NCBI GenBank assembly: GCA_011959105.1
Contig: BLLU01000027.1
Span: 1 to 41,205 of the forward strand
From: Lachnospiraceae bacterium
GTDB taxonomy: Bacteria > Bacillota > Clostridia > Lachnospirales > Lachnospiraceae
Reading direction: 5' to 3'
DNA length: 41,205 nt
Part shown: piece by piece, positions 32,276-41,205 of the stretch
How positions within the stretch are numbered: position 1 is the stretch's first letter
Layout: the number at the start of each line of letters is the position of its first letter
Program-made: the position numbers and the translations under genes
Notes under the pieces: model-generated
Told to the model about the DNA's origin: nothing
Database searches by the model: none
Seen by the model: only the letters and a program-made list of their open reading frames with translations

Positions 32276-33037
32276 TTACATACTGCCAAACATTCTTGTA
32301 ATCAGAGTATCGTTCTGCATCTTCTTGCGGAGCATGCCCATGCGGTAATCCCCCAGCAGCTTGCTCTTCTGCTGTTCGGATACGGCCTTGGGAATATCCA
32401 GATCCTCTATGCGGCTTCTGGAACTGAGCAGATTGTAGGACGCCCCCGTATTGTAATTGTAGGCATGTTCCAGAGCATTGGCGGAAGCCCCGGTGCTGCT
32501 CCGGGCATCGTTGATCTTTTTCATGGCCGCGTCTATGGCGCTGATGTCAAAATTCCCGGTCACATTGTAGCCTTCCAGCCCCAGTCCCTTCAGGGACAGG
32601 TTCTCCATCTGGATCTTGATGCCGGTACCGTCGGGATTGGACGCAATCTCCATATCCGCCATACTGCCGTCCAGCAGCTTCATCTCATTGAACTGGGTGG
32701 CGGTAGCGGTATACTGGATGCCATGAAGAAGCTGGTCAACCTCTTTCTGGATCATCTGTTTCTCATCATCGCCGTACAACCCGTTGGAAGCCTTAAGACT
32801 CAATTCACGGATTCGCTGCAGGGAATCCTGCATTGAGCCCAGCGCTCCGTCCTTGATGTTGGCGGCGCCGATTCCGTCCTGAATATTAGACGCACCTACA
32901 TCCAGCCCGTTTTGGTTTCTTTTCAGTTTGTTGGAAATGGCAAGCCCCGCCGCATCGTCCGCCGCCGTCTGAATCCTTTTACCGCTGGCGATCTTGCCAT
33001 ACAGGGAATTGGTGCTGCTTATGCCGGCTATCCTCAT
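32276..33037 (-). CDS. Short flagellin-like protein with altered ends
   Basis: 253 aa, ATG at 33037 with AAAGGAG upstream. The D1-type core is clear: SGKRIQTAADDAAGLAISNKLKRNQNGLD, then IQDGIGAANIKDGALGSMQDSLQRIRELSLKASNG, and near the end LLSSRSRIEDLDIPKAV. The N-terminal D0 helix is about 14 residues shorter than in normal flagellins. The C-terminal D0 segment (LRKKMQNDTLITRMFGSM) lacks the usual Gln/Ala-rich pattern ending in LLR. There is no variable D2/D3 region. It may be a minor filament or cap-like paralogue, or a protein that does not polymerise. The promoter is sigma-A-like, not the sigma-28 type expected for flagellin. No other flagellar gene is in the window. Confidence 0.88.
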   Translation of the reverse strand: MRIAGISSTNSLYGKIASGKRIQTAADDAAGLAISNKLKRNQNGLDVGASNIQDGIGAANIKDGALGSMQDSLQRIRELSLKASNGLYGDDEKQMIQKEVDQLLHGIQYTATATQFNEMKLLDGSMADMEIASNPDGTGIKIQMENLSLKGLGLEGYNVTGNFDISAIDAAMKKINDARSSTGASANALEHAYNYNTGASYNLLSSRSRIEDLDIPKAVSEQQKSKLLGDYRMGMLRKKMQNDTLITRMFGSM

Positions 33038-33098
33038 ATATGCTCCTTTCCTGCGCGTCTATATCCGCGCACGATTGCCAGATCATTCCTTTTTCTAT

Positions 33099-33127
33099 AT
33101 TATAGTGCATCCGGCGCTTTGTTGCAA
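33099..33127 (-). promoter_or_regulatory. Sigma-A promoter of the flagellin-like gene
   Basis: On the minus strand, TTGCAA (33127-33122), a 17-bp spacer and consensus TATAAT (33104-33099). No TAAA-N15-GCCGATAA sigma-28 motif is seen nearby. Confidence 0.75.
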
Positions 33128-33175
33128 GACTCATTTTCCGAAACTTACCTTATTCCATATGCCGCCACAATGTGC

Positions 33176-33213
33176 AAAAAGCCCTGGGCCAAAACGGCAG
33201 CACAGGGCTTTTT
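33176..33213 (-). terminator. Terminator of guaB (works on both strands by sequence)
   Basis: A perfect 11-bp stem (33176-33186 with 33203-33213) whose base is AAAAA/TTTTT, so the T run is part of the stem in either direction. Confidence 0.9.
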
Positions 33214-33226
33214 ATCGTATATCCGT

Positions 33227-34761
<1,535 letters not shown>

Positions 34762-34782
34762 TTGGTGTTTTTTATAAAATTT

Positions 34783-35280
34783 TCAGTCAGTAAAAACCTT
34801 CCTGGGAGCCACATTGCGAATAGCCTTCACCATCTCCTGAGAAGGACTTAAAATCAGCTTTTCGCCTCCCTCATAATACACCGCATAGCGCAGATCCGGC
34901 TGCTGTTCCTCGCCGATGCTGTAGTCTTTGATCTTGACCTGCCGGTTCTTGTAATTGTCCAAACGGTAGGAACGGAAAGGGGCCATGATCTCCATGCGGT
35001 CCACCTGGTAAGCGGCCACGCGCTTGCGCCTGCTCTTGGCCATTACCTTATCAATTACCAGTTCCTTGTCCAGATACAGATATTCATACTCCAGATCGGA
35101 ATACAATGTGGCAAAATACGCCCCCACGCCGGTGATGGCCCCCGGTATAATGGCCAGTATGACACCGATCAGCACCAGCAGCACAAACACGGCGGTGAGG
35201 CCGATCAGCAGATATTTCAGAAAAATCAATCCCATTTTTGATTTTGCCTTTACCAGGCATTCCACATAAGTTTCGCTCAT
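34783..35280 (-). CDS. DUF6106-like membrane protein
   Basis: 165 aa from ATG at 35280. GTG at 35286 is the alternative; the ribosome site is weak. A short cytosolic N-terminus (SETYVECLVKAKSK) is followed by a hydrophobic region at about 17-55, enough for two helices with a PGA turn. A basic and acidic soluble domain comes next, with DLEYEYLYLDKELVIDKVMAKSRRKRVA and a YYEGGEKLILSPSQEMVKAIR end. I recognise it as the uncharacterised DUF6106 type of Lachnospiraceae, probably with the soluble part (PH-like in pattern) in the cytosol. The function is unknown. It has its own consensus-spaced promoter. Confidence 0.78.
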   Translation of the reverse strand: MSETYVECLVKAKSKMGLIFLKYLLIGLTAVFVLLVLIGVILAIIPGAITGVGAYFATLYSDLEYEYLYLDKELVIDKVMAKSRRKRVAAYQVDRMEIMAPFRSYRLDNYKNRQVKIKDYSIGEEQQPDLRYAVYYEGGEKLILSPSQEMVKAIRNVAPRKVFTD

Positions 35281-35338
35281 TTGCACACCCTGCCCTTTAT
35301 TTAATGTTCTCGCCCGATTCTTCCCGGCTTATAATCAA

Positions 35339-35367
35339 ATGATATACCAGATGGGACAAACTTGCAA
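35339..35367 (-). promoter_or_regulatory. Sigma-A promoter of the DUF6106-like gene
   Basis: On the minus strand, TTGCAA (35367-35362), a 17-bp spacer and TATCAT (35344-35339). Confidence 0.65.
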
Positions 35368-35408
35368 GGTTTTTATCCTTTTTTTAGATTCAGATTATGA
35401 ACCCTTTA

Positions 35409-35437
35409 TTGACATAAGAGGGCGAAACCTTTATCAT
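35409..35437 (+). promoter_or_regulatory. Sigma-A promoter of the gene at 35502
   Basis: TTGACA (35409-35414), a 17-bp spacer and TATCAT (35432-35437). Confidence 0.75.
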
Positions 35438-35501
35438 TCTTTAATAAGAAAGTTCAAAATAGGAAAGTTCGGAAGGCCGGTGAGACGGAGGAGGAAGTAA
35501 A

Positions 35502-36254
35502 ATGCCTGTAATGGATGAATTCCGCGAAGAGCGGGAAGCAATGAAGCAAAAGAGTTTTAAAGAGCGTTTTTTATATTTTTGTGAATATTATAAATGGCAT
35601 GTGATCGGGGGGGTGGCTCTGGTGGCCCTGGCCTTTTCCCTGATCTACAGTGTGGTTACCCGAAAGGAATGGGCGTTTTACGGAGCCTTTGTGAATTCCT
35701 ATCAGACCCCGGAATTCGATGCCTTCCGGGAGGACTTTGCAGACCGTGCAGGCATTGATCTGAATAAATTCGACGTACTGTTCGACACCAATATGTTTAT
35801 GTCCGGCAGCGCCTATGATCAGGGCAATGTGGACGCCACCGAGCGCCTGATGGTCTACATCGCTGCAGGGGACGTGGACGTGATGGCAGGCAGTCCCCTG
35901 ATCATGGACCGCTATGCCTACAACGACACATTCCGGGACCTGCGCCAGGTGCTGCCCCAGGAGATGCAGGACCGGTTGGAGCCTTACTACTACTATATGG
36001 ACGCCACCCTGGCGGCGGAACTTGACGCCCGGCAGGAAAACGGCACCTTGAATGCCGCGCCTCAGTACCCTGCCGCCCCCTCCGATCCGGAGAGTATGGA
36101 CAAGCCTGTACCCGTGGGCCTGTATATACAGGACTGTCCCCGGATCGGGGAGGCCTTCGTTTTTCAGGAAGAGGAAGTGATCCTGGGTGTGATAGGCAAT
36201 GCGGAAAATATGGATACCATACTTGAATTGATCCGCATGATATTCGAACTCTAA
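35502..36254 (+). CDS. Membrane-anchored protein of unknown function
   Basis: 250 aa, ATG with GGAGGAGG upstream. A charged cytosolic start (about 1-32, EEREAMKQKSFKERFLYFCEYYKWH) leads into one membrane helix at about 34-52 (VIGGVALVALAFSLIYSVV). An external domain of about 195 residues follows, containing FVNSYQTPEFDAFREDFADRAGIDLNKFDVLFDT and VYIAAGDVDVMAGSPLIMDRYAYND. The last part resembles how solute-binding proteins treat a ligand pocket, but I cannot assign a family. The stop codon lies inside a TCTAATGT/ACATTAGA hairpin (36250-36271) without a T run, which may protect the 3' end. Confidence 0.78.
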   Translation: MPVMDEFREEREAMKQKSFKERFLYFCEYYKWHVIGGVALVALAFSLIYSVVTRKEWAFYGAFVNSYQTPEFDAFREDFADRAGIDLNKFDVLFDTNMFMSGSAYDQGNVDATERLMVYIAAGDVDVMAGSPLIMDRYAYNDTFRDLRQVLPQEMQDRLEPYYYYMDATLAAELDARQENGTLNAAPQYPAAPSDPESMDKPVPVGLYIQDCPRIGEAFVFQEEEVILGVIGNAENMDTILELIRMIFEL

Positions 36255-36317
36255 TGTGTGGGTACATTAGAATTCCTGCCCCCCTCGGGTGAGCTGTCAC
36301 AGGAAGGGCGGATTCTC

Positions 36318-37742
36318 TCACAGCAGTTCCCGCAGCTGCTTGTTGACGCTGGCAGGATCCGCTTTTCCTTTCATGGCTTTCATGGTCTGGCCCACCAGAA
36401 ATCCCAGCGCCTTCTCCTTTCCGCCGCGGTAATCCGCCACGGACTGAGGATTTTGGGCCATCACTTCCTCCACTGCCCTGCGCAGCGCGCCTTCATCCTT
36501 TACAGTCTTTAGTCCCTGCTCCTCCACATACTGCCTTGGATCCACGTCCCGTTCAAACATCACCTCATAGACTGTCTTGGCCACGTTGCCGTTTATTTCC
36601 TTTTTCTCCACCAGATCAATCAGAGCCGCCAGATGCCCGGGACTCACCCGGATGTCCTGGGGGTCCATCTCCTGTTCCCGCAGCAGACGCAGGGTTTCTC
36701 CCATGAGCCAGTTTGATACTTTCTTGGGCTGGCCGCAGAGAGCCGAAGTCGCCTCGAACAGGTCCGCCATATGTTTGCTGCCGGTGATAATCTCGATGTC
36801 ATAATCCGGGATATCGTACTCTTTTTTATATCGGGCCATCTTTTCCGTGCGAAATTCCGGCTGGCGGGCCTGGAGACTTTCCAGATACTCCTGGCTGATC
36901 CGGACGGGAACCAGATCCGGGTCCGGGAAATAGCGGTAGTCCTGGGCGTCCTCTTTGGAACGCATGGCATGGGAAAGCCCTTCTGCATCGTCCCAGCGCC
37001 GGGTCTCCTGCACCACGGTCTTCCCCTTCTCCAGCAGCCCCGCCTGCCTCTCCCTCTCTCCCTCGATGGCTCTGGAAATGGCATGGAAACTGTTTAAATT
37101 CTTCATCTCGGTGCGGGTACCGTAGGCCATCGCCCCCTTCTCCCGCAGGGACAGATTCACGTCCACCCGCATGGAACCCTCCTGCAGCTTGCAGTCGCTG
37201 GCCCCCAGATATTGGATGAGCAGACGCAGTTTGTCCAGAAAAGCGATAACCTCCCGGGCACTGCGCATATCCGGTTCGGTGACAATCTCGATCAAGGGCA
37301 CCCCGGAGCGGTTGTAATCCACCAGGCTGCAGTCCTCCCAGGGGTCATGGATCAGCTTCCCCGCATCCTCCTCCATATGAATCTCGTGGATGCCTATTTT
37401 CTTACGCCCCTCCGATGTGTCAATCTCCACATAGCCTTCCCGGCAAATGGGCAGGTACAACTGGGAAATCTGATAGTTCTGCGGGTTATCCGGATAAAAA
37501 TAATTCTTGCGGTCAAACTTGCAGTACCTGGTTATATCACAGTTCATGGCCAGTCCCACCGAGACCGCGTATTCCAGCACCTGCCTGTTCAGCACGGGCA
37601 GGGAACCGGGCATCCCCGTGCACACCGGGCAGGTGTGGGCATTGGGCCTGCCCCCGAAGGCAGTGGAACAGCCGCAGAAAATCTTGGTGCGGGTGGCCAG
37701 TTCCACATGCACTTCCAGACCGATGACGGTTTCATATTCCAT
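36318..37742 (-). CDS. gatB: Asp-tRNA(Asn)/Glu-tRNA(Gln) amidotransferase subunit B
   Basis: 474 aa from ATG at 37742, with GGGAGGA upstream; the frame extends to 37817 without a site. The kinase-like cradle domain begins YETVIGLEVHVELATRTKIFCGC, with CPVCTGMPGSLPVLN and DRKNYFYPDNPQNYQISQ. The C-terminal helical and YqeY-like tail (DPRQYVEEQGL..KGKADPASVNKQLRELL) recognises tRNA. The zinc Cys residues (CGC, CPVC) are present. It activates the misacylated tRNA with ATP and receives ammonia from GatA. It is the last gene of gatC-gatA-gatB, 55 bp after gatA. Confidence 0.97.
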   Translation of the reverse strand: MEYETVIGLEVHVELATRTKIFCGCSTAFGGRPNAHTCPVCTGMPGSLPVLNRQVLEYAVSVGLAMNCDITRYCKFDRKNYFYPDNPQNYQISQLYLPICREGYVEIDTSEGRKKIGIHEIHMEEDAGKLIHDPWEDCSLVDYNRSGVPLIEIVTEPDMRSAREVIAFLDKLRLLIQYLGASDCKLQEGSMRVDVNLSLREKGAMAYGTRTEMKNLNSFHAISRAIEGERERQAGLLEKGKTVVQETRRWDDAEGLSHAMRSKEDAQDYRYFPDPDLVPVRISQEYLESLQARQPEFRTEKMARYKKEYDIPDYDIEIITGSKHMADLFEATSALCGQPKKVSNWLMGETLRLLREQEMDPQDIRVSPGHLAALIDLVEKKEINGNVAKTVYEVMFERDVDPRQYVEEQGLKTVKDEGALRRAVEEVMAQNPQSVADYRGGKEKALGFLVGQTMKAMKGKADPASVNKQLRELL

Positions 37743-37797
37743 TGACTTATCCTCCCTATCCAATCTCCGGATCCTGTTTACCGGTGTTATAAAGCAG

Positions 37798-39234
37798 TTA
37801 TTTTGCCGCCTGTTCACAGGCGTAAGCAGCTGTCAGCAGCTTCTTTTCCTGAAAACAGTCCCCCACAAGCTGCAGGCCAATGGGCAGCCCCCCGGCGCCG
37901 CTGCCGCAGGGAAGGCAGACAGCGGGCAGTCCCGCCAGATTGGCTGAGACCGTGTAGATGTCCCCAAGATACATTTTCATGGGGTCACTTAGACTCTCTC
38001 CCAGTTTCGGCGCAGTGGTGGGAGCCACCGGCCCCAGAAGCAGGTCATATCGGGCAAAAGCCCGGTCAAATGCCTTTTTTATCAGGGCTTTTACTTTCAG
38101 GGCTTTCAGATAATAGGCGTCGTAATAACCGGAACTGAGCACAAAGGCCCCCAGCATAATCCGGCGTTTTACCTCCGGGCCAAAGCCCTGGGAACGGGTC
38201 TTTTTGTACATATCATGGAGCCCCCGGACTCCCTGGGCACGATGTCCGTACTTAATGCCGTCAAAACGTTCCAGATTAGAACTGGCCTCCGCAGAGGCAA
38301 TGGTATAATAGGCCGGAATGGCATATTGCACCAGACCCAGATCAAACTCTTCCAGAACGGCTCCCCTGTCCCCCAGCATCTCCGCCGCCCGCAGCACCGC
38401 CGCTTTCACTTCCTCATCCAGACCCTCTCCCAAATAGTCTCTGGGAATCCCGATGCGCAATCCGGCCGTATCCTCCCCAAGGGCATCCGTAAACCTGTTG
38501 TCCTCCCGCCGTACTGAGGTGGAATCCCTGGGGTCATGGGCGGCGATGGCTTCCAACACGGCGGCACAGTCTTCCACGTTCTTTGTGAGAGGACCCACCT
38601 GGTCCAGGGAGGAACCATAAGCGATGAGGCCGTACCGGGACACCCTGCCATAGGTGGGCTTCATGCCCACCACGCCGCAATGACCCGCAGGCTGGCGGAT
38701 GGAACCGCCGGTGTCGGAACCCAGAGCGAAAAAGCATTCCCCTGCCGCCACCGCCGCAGCGCTTCCGCCGGAGGAACCGCCGGGTACATGCCCGGAGTCA
38801 TGGGGATTGCGGGTGGGTCCATAATAGGAGGTCTCCGTGGTGGAGCCCATGGCAAACTCATCCATGTTGGTCTTGCCGATCAGCACCGCCCCTGCCCTCT
38901 CCAGGTTCCGCACCGCTTCGGCGGTAAAGGCGGGGACGAAATTGTCCAGCATTAGGGAGGCGCAGGTCGTTCTGATTCCCTCTGTGCACAGATTGTCCTT
39001 GACGGCCATGGGGACCCCGGCCAGCGGCCCGCTCAATACCCCGGCTTCAATCCGCCGCTGCACCTGCACCGCCCTGTCCATGGCTCCCTCCCTGTCGATG
39101 GTCACATAACAGTGATATTCCCCCTCTGTTCTGTCTATCCGGGAGAGCACTGCCTCCATGGCCTTCGGGGCCGTGGTCTTTCCCTCCTTGATGGCTGCGG
39201 ATAGTTCCACCGCCGATAGTGATAGCAATTCCAT
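37798..39234 (-). CDS. gatA: Asp-tRNA(Asn)/Glu-tRNA(Gln) amidotransferase subunit A
   Basis: 478 aa, ATG at 39234, with GAGGAAG upstream. An amidase-signature protein: MAVKDNLC carries the catalytic Lys, GGSSGGSAAAVAAG the Ser/Gly-rich core and GSDTGGSIRQPAGHCGVVGMKPTYGRVSRYG the cis-Ser and nucleophile Ser. It releases ammonia from glutamine for GatB. Full length, with no odd features. It lies 80 bp after gatC. Confidence 0.97.
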   Translation of the reverse strand: MELLSLSAVELSAAIKEGKTTAPKAMEAVLSRIDRTEGEYHCYVTIDREGAMDRAVQVQRRIEAGVLSGPLAGVPMAVKDNLCTEGIRTTCASLMLDNFVPAFTAEAVRNLERAGAVLIGKTNMDEFAMGSTTETSYYGPTRNPHDSGHVPGGSSGGSAAAVAAGECFFALGSDTGGSIRQPAGHCGVVGMKPTYGRVSRYGLIAYGSSLDQVGPLTKNVEDCAAVLEAIAAHDPRDSTSVRREDNRFTDALGEDTAGLRIGIPRDYLGEGLDEEVKAAVLRAAEMLGDRGAVLEEFDLGLVQYAIPAYYTIASAEASSNLERFDGIKYGHRAQGVRGLHDMYKKTRSQGFGPEVKRRIMLGAFVLSSGYYDAYYLKALKVKALIKKAFDRAFARYDLLLGPVAPTTAPKLGESLSDPMKMYLGDIYTVSANLAGLPAVCLPCGSGAGGLPIGLQLVGDCFQEKKLLTAAYACEQAAK

Positions 39235-39314
39235 GTCTGCTTCCTCTTCTTTCTTATTTACAAGTTCCTTACAAGTTCCGCAGTATGATCTCCATTTGGC
39301 CGGGCAGTCGCTTC

Positions 39315-39608
39315 TCAGTCAAATATTCTGGGAACTTTAAACATATTGTCCTTCTGTTCCGGGGCGTTTTGTAATGTCTGCTGGCTTCCGTTCCCGTTTG
39401 TCTCCACATCCTCCCGGAACACATTCTGCACCGGGAACACATGGGTCATGGGTTCTATGCCGGTGGTGTCCAGTTCTCCCATCAGATCAATGTAGTCCAG
39501 CATATTGCTCATATCCCTTCTGGCCTGCTCCTTCTCCTCCCCGGTCAGTTCCAGCTTCGCCAGAATACTCACATATTCAATGATTTCCTCCGTGATTTTA
39601 TTTGCCAT
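39315..39608 (-). CDS. gatC: Asp-tRNA(Asn)/Glu-tRNA(Gln) amidotransferase subunit C
   Basis: 97 aa, ATG at 39608, with AGAGAGGTG upstream. The short GatC pattern is intact: an N-terminal helical part ITEEIIEYVSILAKLELTGEEKEQARRDMSNMLDYIDLMGELDTTGIEPM, then the belt-like tail FREDVET ending FKVPRIFD. It clamps GatA and GatB together and is the first gene of the operon. Confidence 0.95.
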   Translation of the reverse strand: MANKITEEIIEYVSILAKLELTGEEKEQARRDMSNMLDYIDLMGELDTTGIEPMTHVFPVQNVFREDVETNGNGSQQTLQNAPEQKDNMFKVPRIFD

Positions 39609-40090
39609 ATTTCACCTCTCTGCCTTTTCTGTTTCTGCGTCCCGTTAAGCCCATTCCTTAATAAGAACCTTCCCAAGCTGCTGCTCCTTAACATCATCCG
39701 GTGCGCCGCAGCCAGACCCTGACCCGTGCCGCTCATGAGGAAGTCGGCCCCTTCCTATTATTCTCCTCGTCCCAGTCTGGAATGGCAAGAGCCTTAACCA
39801 TGGCCCGCATGTCATGGCTGCGCAGGACTTGGGTGGAAAATTCCTTCATTACATACAATATCATATAGCTAAACCGGAATGTCAAGAGGCTCCTGCCGCT
39901 TCGGGACCCGGAGAGCAGGATATGCGGTCCCTTCACCCGGCTTCTTTTCTCTTGCCACAACAAAAGGCCTCCTATGATTTTATTTTATCATAGAAGACCC
40001 TTCAAAGCACCATATACAAAAAAGTTTCACGCTGATTATTTTGCGCATAATATAAAACAGATCAGGACGGAGCATTCTTCCTGCGATTCG
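39609..40090. other. 482-bp gap between the methyltransferase gene and gatC
   Basis: It holds the terminator at 39962-39999 and, leftward, an open frame of 76 codons from a TTG at 39963 to 39733 that I do not accept as a gene. The gatC promoter should lie in about 39630-39730, but no convincing -35/-10 pair was found. The stretch at 40000-40090 is AT-rich with nothing recognisable. Confidence 0.6.
39962..39999 (-). terminator. Terminator of the FkbM-type methyltransferase gene
   Basis: A 13-bp stem including two G-U pairs (39966-39978 with 39987-39999) and an 8-base AT loop, followed on the minus strand by TTTTG. The distal arm contains AGGAGG. Confidence 0.7.
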
Positions 40091-41146
40091 TTAATAGGCA
40101 TACAAAACAGTCTCCCACAAATTTGAATTATACTGCCTTAGTATCAACTTGTAATCGGGGTTCAATTTTAAAATGTACTCGCCCAACTCCACCACATCCT
40201 CTGCCCGGTGGTATACGCTGATCGCCAATCTTGGCTTATTTCTCTTTATCGTTTTTTCCGCTCCCATCAGTGATTGCAGTTCGCTGCCTTCAACATCCAT
40301 CTTTATAAATGTGACCTTATCATCACCCACAATACTGTCAATATCTACTGCCTGAATACGGATTTCTCCTTCCTGCCGGACGCGGGATGCCGAAGAATCG
40401 TCAACAAAATGAACCTCCTCCGCCTTACTCCATGTGGCCTTTGGAGTCAAAATCACGTTTTTTATCTGCTCGGTTTCCATCATATGATTGAGAACCGGTA
40501 TCATAGCGCTGTTTGGCTCAAAAGCATATATCATTTTATAATTACCCTTTGTCCATTCCACGAACCTCTTTATGGTATCCCCATCATACGATCCGGCATC
40601 AACAAATATTTCATCCTCTATAGGAGGCAAGACATCAAAATACTGAACCCCGTTACTTGACACCAAATTCATAAACATCGGAAACAATATTTGTCTTCTC
40701 GGAAAACCGCTGCGCAAAAGCAGGCTGTACATCTCAACCAAACGCGTTTGATCCGCCAAGACCACCACCCAGTCCCTATATTCATTCAATAATTGATGGA
40801 TGGAAATAATCTCTAAGCCTTCCAATTTTGTTCCGACAGCCTTTCCGTCTTCACTGCAGAATACCCCGGCAGATCTATGGCAGCTGTCCAAAAGCCTTTT
40901 GGTTCGTATTCCCTCCTTTTCAATGCCATATACCACGATCCCCTGATACCCCTTATTATCGTTCAGGAATCCATCCAGTTCCCAGCATGAACTTTCCTTT
41001 CTGATCCGTTCAATTACTTTATAGTACTCTTCTTCGCTTCCAGAAAACAAGTAATTAATTCTGGCCTCAAAAATAGTTCTGGATTCCTCATCCTGTAATC
41101 TGTCCATTATGTTACATAATGTGGAAAGTATATTATTGTATTGCAT
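40091..41146 (-). CDS. FkbM family SAM-dependent methyltransferase
   Basis: 351 aa from ATG at 41146, with GGGAGG 7-8 nt upstream; ATG at 41161 lacks a site. The C-terminal half is the FkbM methyltransferase: VDAGSYDGDT (SAM loop, about 182-191), YAFEPNSAMIPVL, FIKMDVEGSELQSLMGAEKTI and KPRLAISVYHRAEDVVEL. Residues about 68-165 form a Rossmann-like domain (GIVVYGIEKEGIRTKRLL..) of the kind found in polysaccharide-locus proteins. It probably O-methylates a sugar on a surface glycan or glycosylated protein; the substrate is unknown. The gene is clearly AT-richer than its neighbours. With the flagellin-like and MBOAT genes it may serve surface modification, but the distance makes this a guess. 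Confidence 0.9.
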   Translation of the reverse strand: MQYNNILSTLCNIMDRLQDEESRTIFEARINYLFSGSEEEYYKVIERIRKESSCWELDGFLNDNKGYQGIVVYGIEKEGIRTKRLLDSCHRSAGVFCSEDGKAVGTKLEGLEIISIHQLLNEYRDWVVVLADQTRLVEMYSLLLRSGFPRRQILFPMFMNLVSSNGVQYFDVLPPIEDEIFVDAGSYDGDTIKRFVEWTKGNYKMIYAFEPNSAMIPVLNHMMETEQIKNVILTPKATWSKAEEVHFVDDSSASRVRQEGEIRIQAVDIDSIVGDDKVTFIKMDVEGSELQSLMGAEKTIKRNKPRLAISVYHRAEDVVELGEYILKLNPDYKLILRQYNSNLWETVLYAY

Positions 41147-41205
41147 TTCTTTTCCTCCCATAATAATCTTTATTTTTCTCTTGTTAACTCGCTTTTTCTC
41201 ACTTT
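41147..41205. other. Right edge of the window
   Basis: 59 bp of AT-rich sequence upstream of the methyltransferase gene. No further gene start or promoter can be supported. Confidence 0.6.

Noticed and set aside
39733..39963. 76-codon leftward frame from a TTG start
   Set aside because: The AGGAGG before it is part of a terminator hairpin arm, the product resembles no family and composition gives no support; chance is more likely.

Overview
The window looks like a core-genome stretch of a spore-forming, probably motile gut Lachnospiraceae (Clostridia, Bacillota). The grounds are family content: a SpoIIID-like start at the left edge, a split PurO/PurH pair behind a ZTP riboswitch, GatCAB next to GlnRS, a flagellin-family protein, DUF6062- and DUF6106-like proteins, strong AGGAGG ribosome sites and sigma-A promoters with 17-bp spacers. 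Base composition is moderately GC-rich, except the right edge (about 39.9-41.2 kb), which is AT-richer. No rRNA, tRNA, CRISPR array or intact insertion sequence was seen.

Layout. 0-2.1 kb: first codons of a probable spoIIID, a degenerate CbiE/CbiT-like protein, a 32-bp tandem repeat, an XRE regulator and a possible 43-aa gene. 2.1-6.5 kb: a chemoreceptor and a GH13 glucosidase transcribed divergently, each with a copy of the same LacI-type operator motif. 6.5-10 kb: a YczE-like membrane protein plus ABC exporter operon, and a divergent HAD phosphatase. 10-15.3 kb: a cytosolic protein of 19 Sel1 repeats, a 26-bp tandem repeat, an M19 dipeptidase and a uracil/xanthine permease. 15.4-18.1 kb: an MBOAT acyltransferase with a membrane-anchored SGNH partner. 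18.2-22.5 kb: a DUF6062-like Cys/His protein, a TetR regulator, a small acidic membrane protein, a MocR-type regulator and a DUF2225 protein. 22.6-28.4 kb: glnS, then a hybrid histidine kinase followed by an orphan solute-binding lipoprotein. 28.4-32.2 kb: a DHH phosphoesterase and the purO-purH operon led by a ZTP riboswitch. 32.2-36.3 kb: a short flagellin-like protein, guaB and two small membrane proteins. 36.3-39.6 kb: gatC-gatA-gatB. 40-41.2 kb: an FkbM-type methyltransferase.

How the genes work together. Purine metabolism is the clearest theme: the ZTP riboswitch senses the AICAR nucleotide consumed by PurH, PurO closes the ring to IMP, GuaB takes IMP towards GMP, and a nucleobase permease lies 16 kb away. 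A second theme is carbohydrate sensing and use: the receptor/GH13 pair with shared operators, and the kinase with its binding protein. A third is cell-surface modification (MBOAT/SGNH).

The most unusual non-coding signal is a family of three palindromic elements at about 13.7, 15.3 and 31.2 kb. Each lies in the same orientation just upstream of the ribosome site of a leftward gene. Each has a central arm that could pair with either of two flanking arms, so two hairpins exclude each other.
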